This document shows positions 49,320 through 62,012 of a DNA stretch of 64,000 nucleotides, one piece after another. Position numbers and translations under genes: made by a program. The notes under the pieces were generated by a model that saw only the letters and a list, made by a program, of their open reading frames with translations, made no database searches and was not told the origin of the DNA. Source of the DNA: Toxotes chatareus (taxonomy: Eukaryota; Chordata; Actinopteri; Toxotidae). Numbering within the stretch: position 1 is the first letter of the stretch; each line of letters opens with the position of its first letter. Where the stretch lies: the NCBI GenBank assembly GCA_016801885.1, contig CM028896.1:18345805-18409804 (forward strand), read 5' to 3'.

Positions 49320-51434
49320 TCCAGTACGACTGTGAGGAACCTTGGAGTTATTTTTGATCAGGATCTGTCCTTTATCTCACATATAAAACAAGTCTCTAGG
49401 ACCGCCTTCTTTCACCTGCGCAATATCAGTAAGATTAGGAACATTCTGTCGCAGAGTGATGCTGAAAAATTAGTCCATGCTTTTGTTACTTCTAGGCTGG
49501 ACTACTGTAATTCCCTATTATCAGGATGTCCAGTTAACTCACTAAAAAGCATCCAGCTGATCCAAAATGCTGCAGCGAGAGTACTGACTGGAACTAGCAA
49601 GAGAGATCACATTACTCCTGTACTAACTTCTCTTCATTGGCTTCCTGTAAAATCCAGAATTGATTTTAAAATCCTTCTCCTTACATATAGCTGGTGAGAT
49701 GGTGTGAAGGCAACAACCTGATCCTGAACGTTGACAAGACCAAAGAGATCATCGTGGACTTCAGGAAGATCCAGCCCAGTCACGCTCCTCTCCTCATCAA
49801 CAACTCGGCCGTGGAGGTGGTCAGCAGCACTAAGTTTTTGGGGGTGCACATCACAGACGACCTCACGTGGTCGGTGAACTCTGCGTCTCTGGTTAAGAGG
49901 GCACAGCAGCGCCTGCACTTCCTGAGACGGATGAAGAGAGCCCACCTGCCCCCACCCATCCTCACTACATTCTACAGGAGTACTGTAGAGAGCATCCTCA
50001 CCAGCTGCATCTCTGTGTGGTGTGGAGGATGCACTGCTGCAGACTGGAGGAATGTGAGGAAATCACCGTATTGCACTTTGCACTGTTTTTTTACTGTATT
50101 TATATTTAACCTGTGTTTATAGTCCTTATTTATTCATTTCTATTGCCTATTTCCTCATTTCACTGTCTACATGCCATATCCTTTATTTTTTTATACTGTT
50201 GCGAGTAAAATGCAACGAAATTTCGTTCTGTATACATTGTATACCTGAATGACAATAAAGTCTGTCTAAGTCTAAGTCTAAGTCTAAGTCTAAAAATATA
50301 AGGCCCTCAATGGCCAGGCTCCTTCATATCTCAAAGAGCTGATAGAACCATATCATCCTAACAGATTGCTTCGTTCCCAGAATGCAGGTTTGCTTATGGT
50401 TCCCAAAATCTCTAAAAGTAGAATGGGAGGTCGAGCCTTTAGCTATCAGGCCCCTCTCCTATGGAACCAACTGCCAGTTTGGGTTCGGGAAGCAGACACC
50501 CTCTCTAATTTTAAAACGAAGCTTAAAACCTTCTTGTTTGATAAAGCTTATAATTAGTTGTAGTTACAGTCCTAGTTATTTATTAAACTTATAGTTAGTC
50601 ACAATTATCTCTATAGACACTGTTACAGTTAAGGATATAGCCCTTAGTAGGGCTGGCTCAGGCAACTGAATCATCCCCTAGTTATGCTGCTATAGGCCGA
50701 GGCTGCTGGGGGACATCCCATGATCTACTGTGCACTTCTTCTTCTTTCTCTTTCTCTCCTCAGACCCACTCTCAAATTTATTAGCCTTTATTACATGTCA
50801 TTAACTCTGTGTCCTCTCTGTCCCGTAGTCCTGTGTTTGTTTCTCTCTGGTCTCTCTTTCTCTGTACCTTTCTGCAGGTACCTCTGGCTCCGGAGCTGCA
50901 TGTCCTATGGTCCTGGCTCCACCCACCTGCTGCTGTTTATTGTTTACAATGACCGATTTCTAACATGTTTAATGTTCCGTTCTGCTACAGATAAATATTT
51001 GATTAATATTCTTTGCAAACTGTAATGTAAATAATTACCAGTCATGACAGCTTTTTGCCTCCGTGCTCTGTTTCATAATTCTAATCTGCTGAGCACACAT
51101 TATCCAATAACTGTCCACTAACTGTAATGTAAATACTGACCCATATTGTCTGTATTATGCTGCATGTCCCTCTCCCCCTCTCCTCCATTCCTAGCTGTCC
51201 TATCTTCCTCCTTTCACCCAGCCCGGCCCTCAGCAGGAGGGTCCCCCATCTGAGCCAGGATCTGCTCAAGGTTTCTTCCTGTTAAAAGGGAGTTTTTCTT
51301 GCCACTGTCGCCTTAAGTGCTTGCTCTGGGGTCAGGCTCTGGGTCTCTGTAAAGCGCTTTGAGACAATTTTGATTGTGGAAGGCGCTATATAAATAAAAT
51401 TGAATTGAATTGAATTGAATTCTCTCTCTCTCTC
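49320..51434 (+). mobile_element. 5'-truncated L2-type LINE, interrupted by a younger LINE
   Basis: In apc intron 1, antisense to apc. It encodes the end of an RT ORF: RNLGVIFDQDLSFISHIKQV, SRLDYCNSLLSGCP, AAARVLTGT and LHWLPVKSRIDFKILLLTY at 49322-49689. After the insertion it continues ALNGQAPSYLKELIEPYHP to FKTKLKTFLFDKAYN and a stop near 50555. A 3' UTR with the CTATAGGCCGAGGCTGCTGG phrase follows, ending in GCGCTATATAAATAAAATTG and (AATTG)n at about 51395-51419. It is 5'-truncated and inactive. Confidence 0.9.
49690..50295 (+). mobile_element. Nested, internally deleted LINE with (GTCTAA)n tail
   Basis: Inserted into the L2 ORF with a 5-bp target duplication ATATA (49685-49689 and 50296-50300). 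It carries distal RT coding (NVDKTKEIIVDFRK, FLGVHITDDLTWS, RAQQRLHFLRRMKRA, LTSCISVWCGGC), a deletion, a 3' UTR and a tail of about five GTCTAA units at 50262-50293. The RT resembles that of the LINE in abcc6 intron 18 (DFRRD, YLGVHITEDLTW), so these are related families. Confidence 0.9.
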
Positions 51435-51515
51435 TGTATAGATGCTCTATGTCTCTTTCCCTCTGTCAGGAAACAATGACTGAGCTCTCAGCCAATCAGA
51501 TGCCACAATTCACAG

Positions 51516-51566
<51 letters not shown>

Positions 51567-53409
51567 CTGTGGTACCACCTGCAGTATTTGTACTAACAGT
51601 ATGCTGACTGATTTCTAGTTAACTTTTTCAGAGAAGCAGCAGAACTGATTCTGACTGGAAACAGAAAGGTTCTGCAGCAGGAGATTAAAACCATCATGAG
51701 CTTCAGTGATGGCGGTGAGGTGCCTGCTGCCCCGGCCACAGCCTGTCCACCCTGCTGCCCCAGCCACAGCCTGTCCGCCCTGCTGCCATCCCACCAGGAG
51801 CTGGAACAGGCTGTGAGGCACATGAACTCATCCTCCACACTGCACCACGGACAGCTCTATCTTTATGACTTCATTTTTCATTCATTCATTCATATAACTG
51901 CTGCGCTCTGGGAGCAGCATAAAGGAACTACATCTGTACGTTTGTTGCACTGTTGTGTACTGTCAGTACTAGATGTAACGTAACAGTTTAGTTGGTGTTT
52001 TAAATCCATCACTGCAGCAGCACTACAGTCGTCCTCTGTCGTTAAAGAAGAAATTTCACTTTTCAAACAAAATGTTGAATTTCACAAATGCTGCTGATCC
52101 TTGAGTAGCTGAAGTCGTATGAATACTGACAGCAGCAGATACGTCTTTCCCACCATAGAACAGTGTGTCAGTCAGAGTCAGTGACGTCGGCCAAAGTCTT
52201 ATTTTTATATTAGATCGTTCTGTTAACTTTCATTTCACGTTAACGTTCATGTTGGCGGCACCACAAAGCCCATCTCTGTGAGTCTGTGACGGTCGTCCAG
52301 GGCAGCGGATATCGAAGTGCCACAGGAAGTCAGCTGCTCGTCTGACTCTTGAAAACATTTTCACCTCTGATCCTCGAAGCTTCTTCATCATATAGCTCTC
52401 AGAAAAGTGTGTGTGTGTGTGTGTAACTGACAGTCAACAGTAGAGAGTGTAGTAACATCAAAGCTGAAATGATTCACACAACAATCAATACACTCCTACT
52501 ACTAAGAGTTTTAAATACTTTAAATGTAAAAGTCCTTATGTTAAAGTGGTAACACTGAACTGAACTGAGCTGAAACAGTAAATGAGCTCAAACACTGCTT
52601 CGATTATTATACCTCATTACACACATACTGATCTAACATGGTTCTATTCTGTTGTATATGTTCTACATACATGTTTGCACTGGAGGAGGAGTTGTTGCTT
52701 TTCATCTCATTGTACAAATCTAAAAACGTTTAGTCACAATAAAGGGCATTCTACTCTATTCTATTCTAGTACAACTGTTACTGTCCAGTCCAGAGGGACT
52801 GCAGTAAAAGAACAGCTACCATTGTCTGCAGTGTTTCTAACACAGAGGAGTAACAGCAGAATTATAAAAGCTGATTTGACCAACGCCACTCAAATGTGGT
52901 CTCAGTAGAACAAGAAGCAGAAACCAGTAACAGCAGTACAATAATCAGCTGCAGTAATATAACGCAGTACATAATAGTATTAGCAGTACTGCACAGTAAG
53001 TATCCTCACCTTTAATAGTTACCGGTAGCATCGCTTCGCATCAGTCCTACTCCCAGCTGCAAACACGTCTCAGTTTCCGTTAACAGTATTGCAGTAGTAC
53101 AGCAGTATGCACACAGTAGCGGGAGCTCTACAGCAGGACACTCAGGAACACTAGGCAGCTGTGCTAGCTAAGCTAACCGCTGGCCGGATTTCAAAGTCCG
53201 GCTGCCGCTAACACGCTGCTCTGCCGACTCTTTCACTGATTAAACCCCGAACAGCCTCTTAACCTGATCTTATTTCGGCCGCTCTCCTTCCTCCTGGTCC
53301 AGCTGAACCCGGGGACCGGTGTCCAAAGACCCGTGTAGCACCGGCATCCAACCAAAACAAACGGTTAGCGCGGAGCTAAGCTAACAGCTAGCAGCGCGGC
53401 CGTTCTTAC
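51435..53409. other. apc intron 1 remainder
   Basis: Holds (CA)n at 51517-51563, an ATTCATTC run near 51885 and a stretch rich in CAGTA near 52900-53110. No coding exon was found. The rise in GC content from about 53150 marks the apc promoter-proximal zone. Confidence 0.45.
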
Positions 53410-53636
53410 CTCCCCGGTTTTGGAGAAAACGACCAAAGTCCGCTTCAGACTGCGGCAGCTTCACGGGAACATCACTGGGGAAACACACACCGCCGGTAAA
53501 CGAGCCGTTACAGGCAGCGAGAGGCTCTCATGTCTCCGGTCAGAGTGGAATAAGTAGAGTTTAAGAAAGTCCAGGGAAGTTTTAGTTTGGTCTTTTTGTT
53601 GTGGACACACTGGTGCTGCGGTCCGCCATCTTGTTT
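53410..53636 (-). other. apc: apc untranslated first exon (predicted)
   Basis: A GC-rich segment ends at a consensus donor (GGGGAG/GTAAGA, exon edge 53410) on the apc strand. It would splice to the acceptor at 46559/46560, 21 bp before the apc ATG. The upstream edge near an AAGATGGCGGACC motif (YY1-like) at about 53622-53633 is the likely start. That ATG opens a 15-codon upstream ORF (53582-53629, starts MADRSTSVST) with its own stop. The intron would be about 6.85 kb. Inference from splice signals and location. Confidence 0.55.
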
Positions 53637-54481
53637 GTGTGTGTCACTGCGTGAAGAAGTACAAATACCACAATGTGAAGTACAACGTCACAGTTACTGC
53701 GTGAAGTACTCTGACCTTTTCCTGAATGAAGTGTACCACAGTGCAGGTAATACCTGAACAGGTCAAGTCTTATCACCGTTGTTTAGTTAAAGCGGCTGTG
53801 AACAGTGAAAGTACAGAAGGAATCTCAGCCTCAGCTGGAGCAGACAGAGCAGCTGAGTTAAACATCATTCTGAACTCAAACATAAAGAAAACAGACGTTT
53901 CCCCGTGTGCTCCCTGCGTTGGTGCTTCAGAGAAAATTTGATCAGATAAGAAATAGCCACGTTATTCTAATCATGTTCATTCTAATCATATTTTCCTCTT
54001 TTTGAACCTGCACTTATTCAGAAACTCTGCAGAGACATTCATAGTTCAAATATTTTATTTCACTGAAAAATTCTACGTTTGTTTTCCTTCAACACGATGA
54101 AGGTTTTCACAGGAGATAAACAAAAACAAAAAAACAGGGAGGTGAGTTTATTAATGAAGAAAACACGTTAGCTGAAGAAATGATAAAAACGGAAGTAAAA
54201 TTAGAAAAACCTAACCCAATAATCACATCTGTCAACAATTAAATAAACATAAACAATGTTTAACATTAAAGCTTTGGTGATATGTGCTTTCAGCTTTTAC
54301 TGTGAAGATGTCTCCCGGAAACAGTTCTCCTCCTCCCGCAGCTTTAAACATGGCGGCGGTTCTCGACGCCGCGGACAGCTCGCTGTGTTTCTCGCCGTTG
54401 TGACGTTTTACCGCTTTGAATTCCGGACGAGAGCGTCGGTGCTGACGTCATGAGGAGACGGTCCCCGTGCAGTGTGGCCGG
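53637..54481. promoter_or_regulatory. Divergent apc/fktn promoter interval
   Basis: About 0.8 kb separate the predicted apc first exon (-) from the fktn start (+). It contains an AACATGGCGGCGG YY1-like element at about 54347-54359 and a full CRE palindrome TGACGTCA at 54443-54450. The middle (53900-54250) is AT-rich. Confidence 0.5.
54350..54403 (+). other. Upstream ORF 1 of fktn
   Basis: ATG in a strong context at a GC-rich site, 17 codons then TGA. It would be in the 5' leader if transcription starts before 54350. Confidence 0.35.
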
Positions 54482-54494
54482 ATGCCTCGTGTGA
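54450..54494 (+). other. Upstream ORF 2, overlapping the fktn start
   Basis: ATG at 54450 (just at the end of the CRE) opens 14 codons and stops at 54494, overlapping the fktn ATG at 54482 out of frame. It would reduce initiation at the main start if included in the mRNA. Confidence 0.4.
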
Positions 54495-55313
54495 ACCGGA
54501 CGGTCGTTTTAGCGCTGCTGATCGTTAGCAGCTCCGTGTTTCTGCTGTTCCAGCTGTATTACTACCGGAAGTACGTCAGCAAGGTGAGATTCAGCGTTAC
54601 GGTAAAGAAGAAACTCAAAACTGTAAAAGAACAAAATACTGGAAATTATAATACACAACAACAAAGTACTGTAAACAACAACAAAATACTATAACTGACA
54701 ATACAGTTGTAGAGTAAATGACAGTGTAAATGATGTCCTAACATTGTGACTGACGACATTTACATTTCCATCGTTTACGTTCACTCACATGGCAGAAGCT
54801 TTAATCTAAAGTCCCTCAGAGGTGAGAGACGGCAGCAAAGTTTCAGCACAGGAAACATTAAAGTGATCAGGCGAAGAACATGATACGAACACAGCAGGTT
54901 TCAGCTGTCAGGAGAGGAGGGGCGGCGCTGCTTGGAAAAACAGATGCTGACAATATTTATAATCGAAAAAAAAAGTTAAAGATACAAAACAGTAAAAACT
55001 GGCGATACACTAATTCACACGTGATGGAAGACACATGTTGGACATGTGTTCTTACCATAACACATTGAAGGAAAATCCCAGGAGACAGGATTAAAACAAC
55101 ATTACCCAAGAACAACATACTGTGAATATGAGTCCGAGCGTATGGAATGATAACATCAAACAAACGCGGGTTCGTTGCTGTTGAACAATCAGTTTTTCTG
55201 GAATCAGAATCAGAAAACTTTATTAATCCCTGCAGGGAAATTCTGTGGTTACAGACAAACCACACCGAGAAAAGGTGTGTGTGAAATAAATAAAGGCAAA
55301 ATGAAAACAGTGA

Positions 55314-55360
<47 letters not shown>

Positions 55361-58300
55361 AAAAACAAGAACAAAAATAAAGTAGAAAGTTGAATAAAAG
55401 ATAAAAGTAAAAATACTTCAGGACCCCCTCTTAGAATATACACATACTCCACTATCAGAAAAACAATCAAATCGAATCAAAAATATAAAAACATCTTCAT
55501 ATTTGCATATGGACATGATATAAGTGACATATACCGTCATGTACGTCAAACAGTTCTGTCACGTAAAAATTATAATTCTGACATTTTGTATTTTTCTTGT
55601 CCACGTGTTGGTTTCCCTGCAGTCTGGTCCTCACGTCCTGAGCCAAACAGGTCACCTGACCGCCACCGATGTCCAATGGGTAAGTGAGCAGCATCACTGG
55701 CTACACCCCCCGCCCCCCCCGCCGTTATCTGTCAGACTCACTGTCATGTGTGACTTATGTCTCAGCTTCATGTCATCACTGTCCCGTCCCGGCTGTTGTT
55801 TCCATGGTAATCGTCCTGTTGTTTGTCTTTGTAGCAGACGGTAAAGAAGTTCCTGGCATTAGCGCAGCGTTTCAGGCTGCCCATGTTTCTCGCCGACACC
55901 GCAGTTCTCACATTGCTCTCCCAGGATGCCGTGCGGCAGCGTGACCGGCAGGCGCGTGAACCGCACTGCAGTTTCCTGTGCACCGGCCGGCCAATCACGT
56001 CGTTTGCGCTGCATGCCAATCTGTGGAAGTATGATGTGAGTATGATGTATTCATGGTCTGGGGGGATGGTGGGAAACAACAGAGCCTGAGAAAAATTTCA
56101 AAGTTGTTTATGATTCGTAAAAACATTATTTTATGTTTGTATGAAATTTATCTAATCTGTTAAATTACAATGCAGGTTTTTCAGGTGAGGGCGGGTCTGC
56201 AGGTAAAGCAGGTTGACTGCTGTTTGTTTTTTTCTGTCAGCCCGGCTTCCTATTGGCTGCTCAGCAGAAAGGCTTCGAGCTGATGGAGCTGCGGGGAGAG
56301 GACCCACGATTGTCCAGTCTGGACACTCTATCAGGAGAGGAGGTCCCCCTGCACTTCCTGTTCCGCCTACAAGGATATATCATCCAGGTGGGTGGGGCCA
56401 CATCACCTGGCGAAACCAAGCAGCTTCCATGGCAAGCATATAGCCACAACCTGGAAACACCTAGTGGCCACATAGAAACACGCCAAACTGTAATACGGTG
56501 GTAACTGTGTGTTGTCCCAGGTGGTGTTCCTGTACGAGCGGAGCGGGAACTACCTGTGGCACGGAGCAATACGCCTCCGAACAAACATGGACCGAAGCTT
56601 TGCTCCCTTCAAACTGCTCGACTACGGACGTCACACCGGAGCTTATGACAGGTGCAACGTGAGCGAGCAGCTCTGCCTTCAGAGTTTGTGTAAAACAGCT
56701 GATTAAAGATTCTCATGATAACTTTACATTGCCCTTTCAAAATAAGGTCGCAAAGTGTTTTACAGCAGAAATAAAGAATAATATATAGATATGATCCAAA
56801 ATATAAAATATGGAACAAACTAAAATCATTTCAACAATAAGAAAAAACACGAGTTAAGAAAAAGCCACAAGGTAAAAGTGAGTGTTAAGAAGAGACAGAA
56901 GAAGAGGACACACAGTTTGTCTCTGAGATCTAAATGTGTTTTTTAACATTATTAGCAAAGACATCAGAGCTAACGAGAGCGCGTTCATGCTGCTGCAGCC
57001 AGAAGCAAATTTTACAATATAATTATATCACGATTATAGTGTTGTCAATCAACAGGGACGTTCTGGACTTTCAGGTCTTCGTTTCACCAAGAACAGCAGA
57101 AAGGACACACGTTACCAGACTTTATCTGGACAAGCAGTCTGTCTATATTATGTTTACACATGTATGTGGAAACTTAAGGGGACAGAACAGACCCCAGGGA
57201 CCCCACAAAAGAGACAAGCAGTCATCAGCATCCTTGTTGTCGTGGAGATGAACCATGCCAGCATTGCGTCGCAGATGCCATCATGGTTTTTCTGACTGCA
57301 GATTGAGACGTGTTTGTCCGCTGTGTCCTGTACTATTTAATCATGATAGTGGACTTCCTGTGTCTTTGCTCTGTGTGGTCGCCCCCTGCAGGCCAGAGCT
57401 GGTCCTGACTGTCCTGGATGGCCTGGACGTTCAAGTCCCACGCAATGTTTCTCGCTTCCTGTCCGAGCAGCGACATGCCCGCTTCCTGGAGTGCCGTTAC
57501 CGTGACGCCCGCAATTTCCTACAGGTCAGACAGACCACAGGGCTTTTATTGTGAAAAGGGGGGACAGGAAACAGAGTGAACATGAAAAATAAGAATAAAG
57601 TGAATGTGATGTAATTCAATTAAAGATAAAGGAGATTTTCTTTTGCTGAAAACAAAAAAGTAAAAATTGTGACAAAAGTTTTGATGAAATCATTTTAATA
57701 TTTCTAAATGTTTGATTGTCACACAAGTTAAAAGCAAAGTGTCTTTTCTTTACACCGTGTTTTAGGTGAAAGGTCAGATAGAATGTTTAAGAACAGGAAA
57801 TGTGAAGATAAAATTCTAAATGAAATAAATTCTGTAGAAAAATCTGCAGCATTCAGTCTGAAGTGAAACAGCTTTTTAATTCTAACGTTGGTGAGTTCAC
57901 TGCTCGATTCCTCTGAACTTTCCACCTCGACTCACATGAACCACAGGAGCATGTGATGATGGGAAAAGCTCGTAGGTGGCCCATGTGTCACCGTCATTAA
58001 GATAAATTCAGTATAAAATCAGGATGAGGCTAAAAATCAATGTAAAATAATAATAAATGTTTTAAGAAAAATAAAGAAAGGTTTTCTCTCTCCCCTGAGT
58101 GTCGATGTAGCTCTACCCCGACGACTCGTCGCCAGCAGCTCTGGAGTTTCGCAGGAAAACAAAGTCACTGCTTCATGTAGCCGCTCGAACACTCGCTCAT
58201 CTCGACATTCCCTTCTGGCTCAGCAGCGGCACCTGTCTGGGTAACATGCTAATATACTGACATGCTTACATGCTAACATGCTAACACGACAGCATAATGA

Positions 58301-59319
58301 ATGGACAAGTGTCTCTGTGTCTTTGGTCCCCTGCAGGCTGGTTCAGGCAGTGCAGTATTATCTCGTACAGTCACGATGTGGATATCGGGATTTTTATCGA
58401 AGACTTCAGATGGGACATCGTCGCAGCGTTCGGAGATGCCGGCCTTTCACTCAAACACAAGTTTGGAAAGGTCAAAATGATTTTCTGTATCTTTTTTTAC
58501 ATTTTTATCTGTTTCATTTCATCAGTGTTTTACTGTTCACATGTATGAACAGGCGTGTACTTTCTGCGAAGCAGTTGTGTGTTATATGTTGAAGGGTTGG
58601 GTGTATTTCAATCAGTCAGATTTATTTCATTTTTAAATTTATGTATTTTAGTCTGAAAGCTATTCATTTTATTTTGAAATGAATAGGTGATTTACTTTGA
58701 AGCTTGGTGACGTTATGTTGAAGCTGGGATGCATCTTATTTCAAAGACTTGTTTTATTTTGAAATACAGGTGGAGGACAGTCTTGAGCTGTCGTTTTTGA
58801 GGGATGACGTCAAACTGGACGTTTTCTTTTTCTATAAAGATGGAGACGTAGTGTGGAACGGAGGAACACAAGCAAAGAGCGGCAGGAAGTTCAAGTAAAT
58901 AAAAATGTTTTTATTTTACATTAAATAAAAATCTGTTTGTAAAACTGCATCTGTTTTTACTTTCACGGTAAAATAAAATCAGCAGCAGCATAAACAGACG
59001 TTTTATAACTGAGTTAAGAATTAACAAGAGTTGTGTGTTTTTGAATTTGACCAAATTCTGTCCAACATTTGTCCTCAGTAAAGTTTTGTGTTTGTTTTTT
59101 CTCAGGTACGTCTTCCCTCGTTTCTCGCTTTGCTGGGCGGAGCTTCTTGAGGTGAAAGTTCGCGTTCCGTGCGAAACGCTGGACTACGTGACAGCGAATT
59201 ACGGTTCCTCCTGGAGCATCCCGGTGAGGAGCTGGGACTGGAAGTCGTCACCTAGCAACGTGCAAGAAAATGGAGCATGGCCACTGGCGGAGTGGGCGGA
59301 GCTTATTCAAGTTTACTGA
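54482..59319 (+). CDS. fktn: Fukutin
   Basis: Ten coding exons: 54482-54583, 55623-55679, 55835-56035, 56241-56387, 56521-56651, 57392-57524, 58111-58240, 58337-58470, 58770-58894, 59106-59319. Phases all agree; predicted 457 residues (human 461). Fukutin is a Golgi type II membrane protein that adds ribitol-5-phosphate to alpha-dystroglycan glycans. Seen: membrane anchor about residues 7-27 (TVVLALLIVSSSVFLLFQLY); ERSGNYLWHG; the LicD-like C-terminal domain with FWLSSGTCLGW; the metal-binding DVD at about 314-316 in SHDVDIGIF; LKHKFGKVEDSLELSF; WNGGTQAKSG; and the end WPLAEWAELIQVY. The first ATG in frame is 54482 and matches the family start (MPRVNRTVV). Exon 3 begins after tandem acceptors TAGCAG, so one glutamine is optional. 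A poly(A) hexamer lies at 59360-59365. Confidence 0.97.
55317..55359. repeat. (TA)n microsatellite in fktn intron 1
   Basis: About 21 TA units. Confidence 0.95.
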
Positions 59320-59359
59320 GAGGAAATGATGCAAAGACAAACTCAACACTGAAACTACA

Positions 59360-59365
59360 AATAAA
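59360..59365 (+). promoter_or_regulatory. Polyadenylation hexamer for fktn
   Basis: AATAAA 41 bp after the fktn stop codon, implying a very short 3' UTR. Confidence 0.6.
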
Positions 59366-61217
59366 GAAAAATAACGTGAGAAAAACTGAAAGATGATGGA
59401 TTTTTTTTCATTTCAAGCAGATGACGTAATAATAATATCAGTATTTTTAAGTTGCTTTTCATCAAAGTGTTGCACAAGATTAATATGAATAAAAACAATA
59501 AAATTAATAATGGAATAATGATGATAACGTTTATTTTTTATCTACAGACAAAATGTTTGAGATTATTTTAGTAAATTCTGTCTGTCTTCTATTTCAGCCC
59601 AGTTTTCATTGTTAAATTCATGCTGTCTAACTTCATTAGAAGTTTATAATCATAATTTATTACGTCCGCTGACTCTGTTTTAGGCTTTGTGTGTTCTGCT
59701 GCTGTGAAGTATAATACTTCCAGAAGTTAGATTTGTCACAAAGAGCTCCTAAGGCAGGTAATTTATTGTGTTTATTTCATATATTTGTTTTGTTTGCCCA
59801 GAAAAAAACACATCAAGCATCAAACTGTGCTGAATGGTTTAGGTTTTAAATGATCCATGCTGGCTCGCCTTTTAAGTTTTGTTTTTTTTAAAAATGTATT
59901 TCTCGTCACCTGTGCTGAACCCTAAGCCTTTTCACCACCCACTCAACTATCCGTCCAGATCTTGGATTCATCAGGACCTGACATTCTTCATCAGGTACCT
60001 CTCCATCGCCTAATCCAATTTAGAGAACTGAGCTGTTCATTTACTGAAATCTAGACCAAATTAAAGTCTTTTAACTTAAACTGTGCTGCCCTCGCCAAGC
60101 GTAAGCCTGCTAGGCTAGACAGCCAGCTAACATTAAACAACGAGTGCGCCTGTTGTCGTTTTCAGACACACCGTCATTTATTTTATTTTGTAAAACTGAA
60201 ATACAACAGAGAAAATAACGCAAATTAATATCCGCTCAAAACAGTACACATTTCACAGAGTAACGGAGCTAGCAAGCTAAACAATATGTAAATTAGCCGC
60301 TAAATAAAATACTACACCAATAACACGCTAAATGTACAACTTAAAACTACACACAATAACACTTAGACTGTAGCGGTCATAGGCCGAAACGTGCGCAAAC
60401 ATCCACAAACCTATAAGCCGCGACACTCCGTTCCTGTCTTAACTGATTTGTTGCTCGGCTTTGCGGCCTTCTTCTACGGTGGTTTCGCCGGAGCGGCGGT
60501 GACGGCGGATGCAGCTGTGGCGGCGGGCGCAGCTGGGGCGACCTCTGCCTTCTTGTTGTCGAACAGCTTCTGTCAACGACTCGGATCAGAGTGATACACA
60601 GTTCCCTGCTAAGACATTAATTTATGTACCCACCTTGAGAACCTTGGAGACTCAACCCAGCCCGCCGCTCTCTGCTGCTGCAGGAATACAGGAGCCACTT
60701 GTGTTTTCTCTTCACCATTAAATCTGTAAAATACACGTTTGGTGGAAGTAGTAAAGCGTAAAATCGAATCGAAGTGATAGCGTAGGAGTTTCTCTTCATG
60801 TAGAATACATGTAAACCTTAAGATTTTACTCCATTTTGTTTTAAAGCGTTTAAAGCTCTCCCATCTGCCGCCGTGTGAGGCACCGCTCGGTGTCTTTTCT
60901 CTGTGATTTCTCTCCTAAATGTTTTAAAATCCAACAGAAGCCCAGTTAAACGACTTTGACAGCGAGTCGACAGGTTTGTTCAGAGATACGGTGCAAAAAC
61001 ATTCAACTCTTGACTGTATTTTGTCGTTAAACACCAGTTTTTTCGGCATCTGCAAACACACGCATGTTGGCTGAGTTACTTCCTGCGACAGTGTGTGTGT
61101 GTGTGTCATCTGTTTACCCCCGTTTGTCCCTTTAATTCCTAATAGAATCAGATTTGAATCGTAGTTGTGACAGTCTGAAATGTGTCAGGCAGATAAATCA
61201 ATCAATCACTGCAGTAC
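59366..61217. other. Gene-free region downstream of fktn
   Basis: Mostly AT-rich. At 60450-60560 a GC-rich patch would encode an alanine-rich run on the minus strand, broken by a stop; I do not recognise it. A (TG)n lies at 61088-61107. No further gene is supported. Confidence 0.4.
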
Positions 61218-61355
61218 AACAAAGGAGATAATAAAACAACCATTTAGTAATATGATTTGTGAAATAATGAGCTTAAATCATTGCATGTAAATCCGATTCT
61301 CAGAACTTACCTTTGAATTGGTGTTGGACACACTTCATAGAATCATCAGTGTCCT
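61218..61355. repeat. 138-bp direct duplicate, copy 1 (partner 62013-62150)
   Basis: From ACAAAGGAGATAATAAAACA to AGAATCATCAGTGTCCT it is about 90% identical by eye to 62013-62150. The best preserved part is TAGTAATATGATTTGTGAAA and the following 40 bp. The two copies flank the hAT-like remnant. Confidence 0.9.
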
Positions 61356-61384
61356 CTTTCAGACTGAAAAGATGCGCTTCTGTT

Positions 61385-61780
61385 TTAACTAATGAAGCTG
61401 TCTACAGCAGTAAAGTTCAAGCTTATATCTCTGACCACAGGGAATCACATCTCTTGTGTCCAGCGTGTGGAGGAGGTTTTTAAATCCGTCTTCGGGGACC
61501 GCGTTAACAGTCAGCGTGTCCTCGGCAGTCGTTAGCTCCCGGTGTGTTAGGCTGCTCTTATCATCCGGAGTGACGCTGGTCAAACATGCTGGAATCGTCT
61601 GTTCGCTGCTTCGGGCCAGAGCATCATTTCCCCACTTTTCAGCGGAACTTTTCCGTCATGCGAATACCTGTGCTGACTTTTCAGGTGTCGGTATAAAGTG
61701 GTCGTTGTAAATAGTCCCAAATGAGCGACGTGCTGGTTTTCTTGGGGATTCGACGCCGTCGCTCCGCTTCTGGTCCAGCT
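61385..61780 (-). pseudogene. Decayed hAT/BED-type transposase (ZBED-like) fragment
   Basis: On the minus strand SLIWDY (about 61710-61730) resembles the start of a BED finger. SEQTIPACLTSVTPDDKSSL, THRELTT and GFKNLLHTLDTRDVIPCGQRY (61420-61600) follow the pattern of hAT-family transposases and ZBED proteins (IPxxL, RHxExT, GFxxLxxTLDPRYxLP). The zinc-binding part and much of the centre are deleted or frameshifted, and the reading ends in a stop at 61389. A transposon relic rather than a host gene. Confidence 0.55.
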
Positions 61781-62012
61781 GAAGCCATTTGACTGATGAG
61801 ACAGGCAGCAGGCGGAGCAGGTGATACTGATTGCGTTAGCCTGACCTGTGCACGAGCAGCACGCCGCTTCTGATCGGTGAGCTCGGCAGGTATGTGTAAA
61901 ATAGTGGACACAGCAGATCCTGGTTCAGTCAGGAGCCCTGCAAAAACCCGCAGCTTCGGCAATCAGGTGATCGTGGAACTTCAAGTGGAAGGTCACATAA
62001 AATTGAAAGAAA

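Noticed and set aside
60450..60600. Alanine-rich minus-strand reading as a ribosomal-protein or histone pseudogene
   Set aside because: Broken by stops and without any specific motif I could match.
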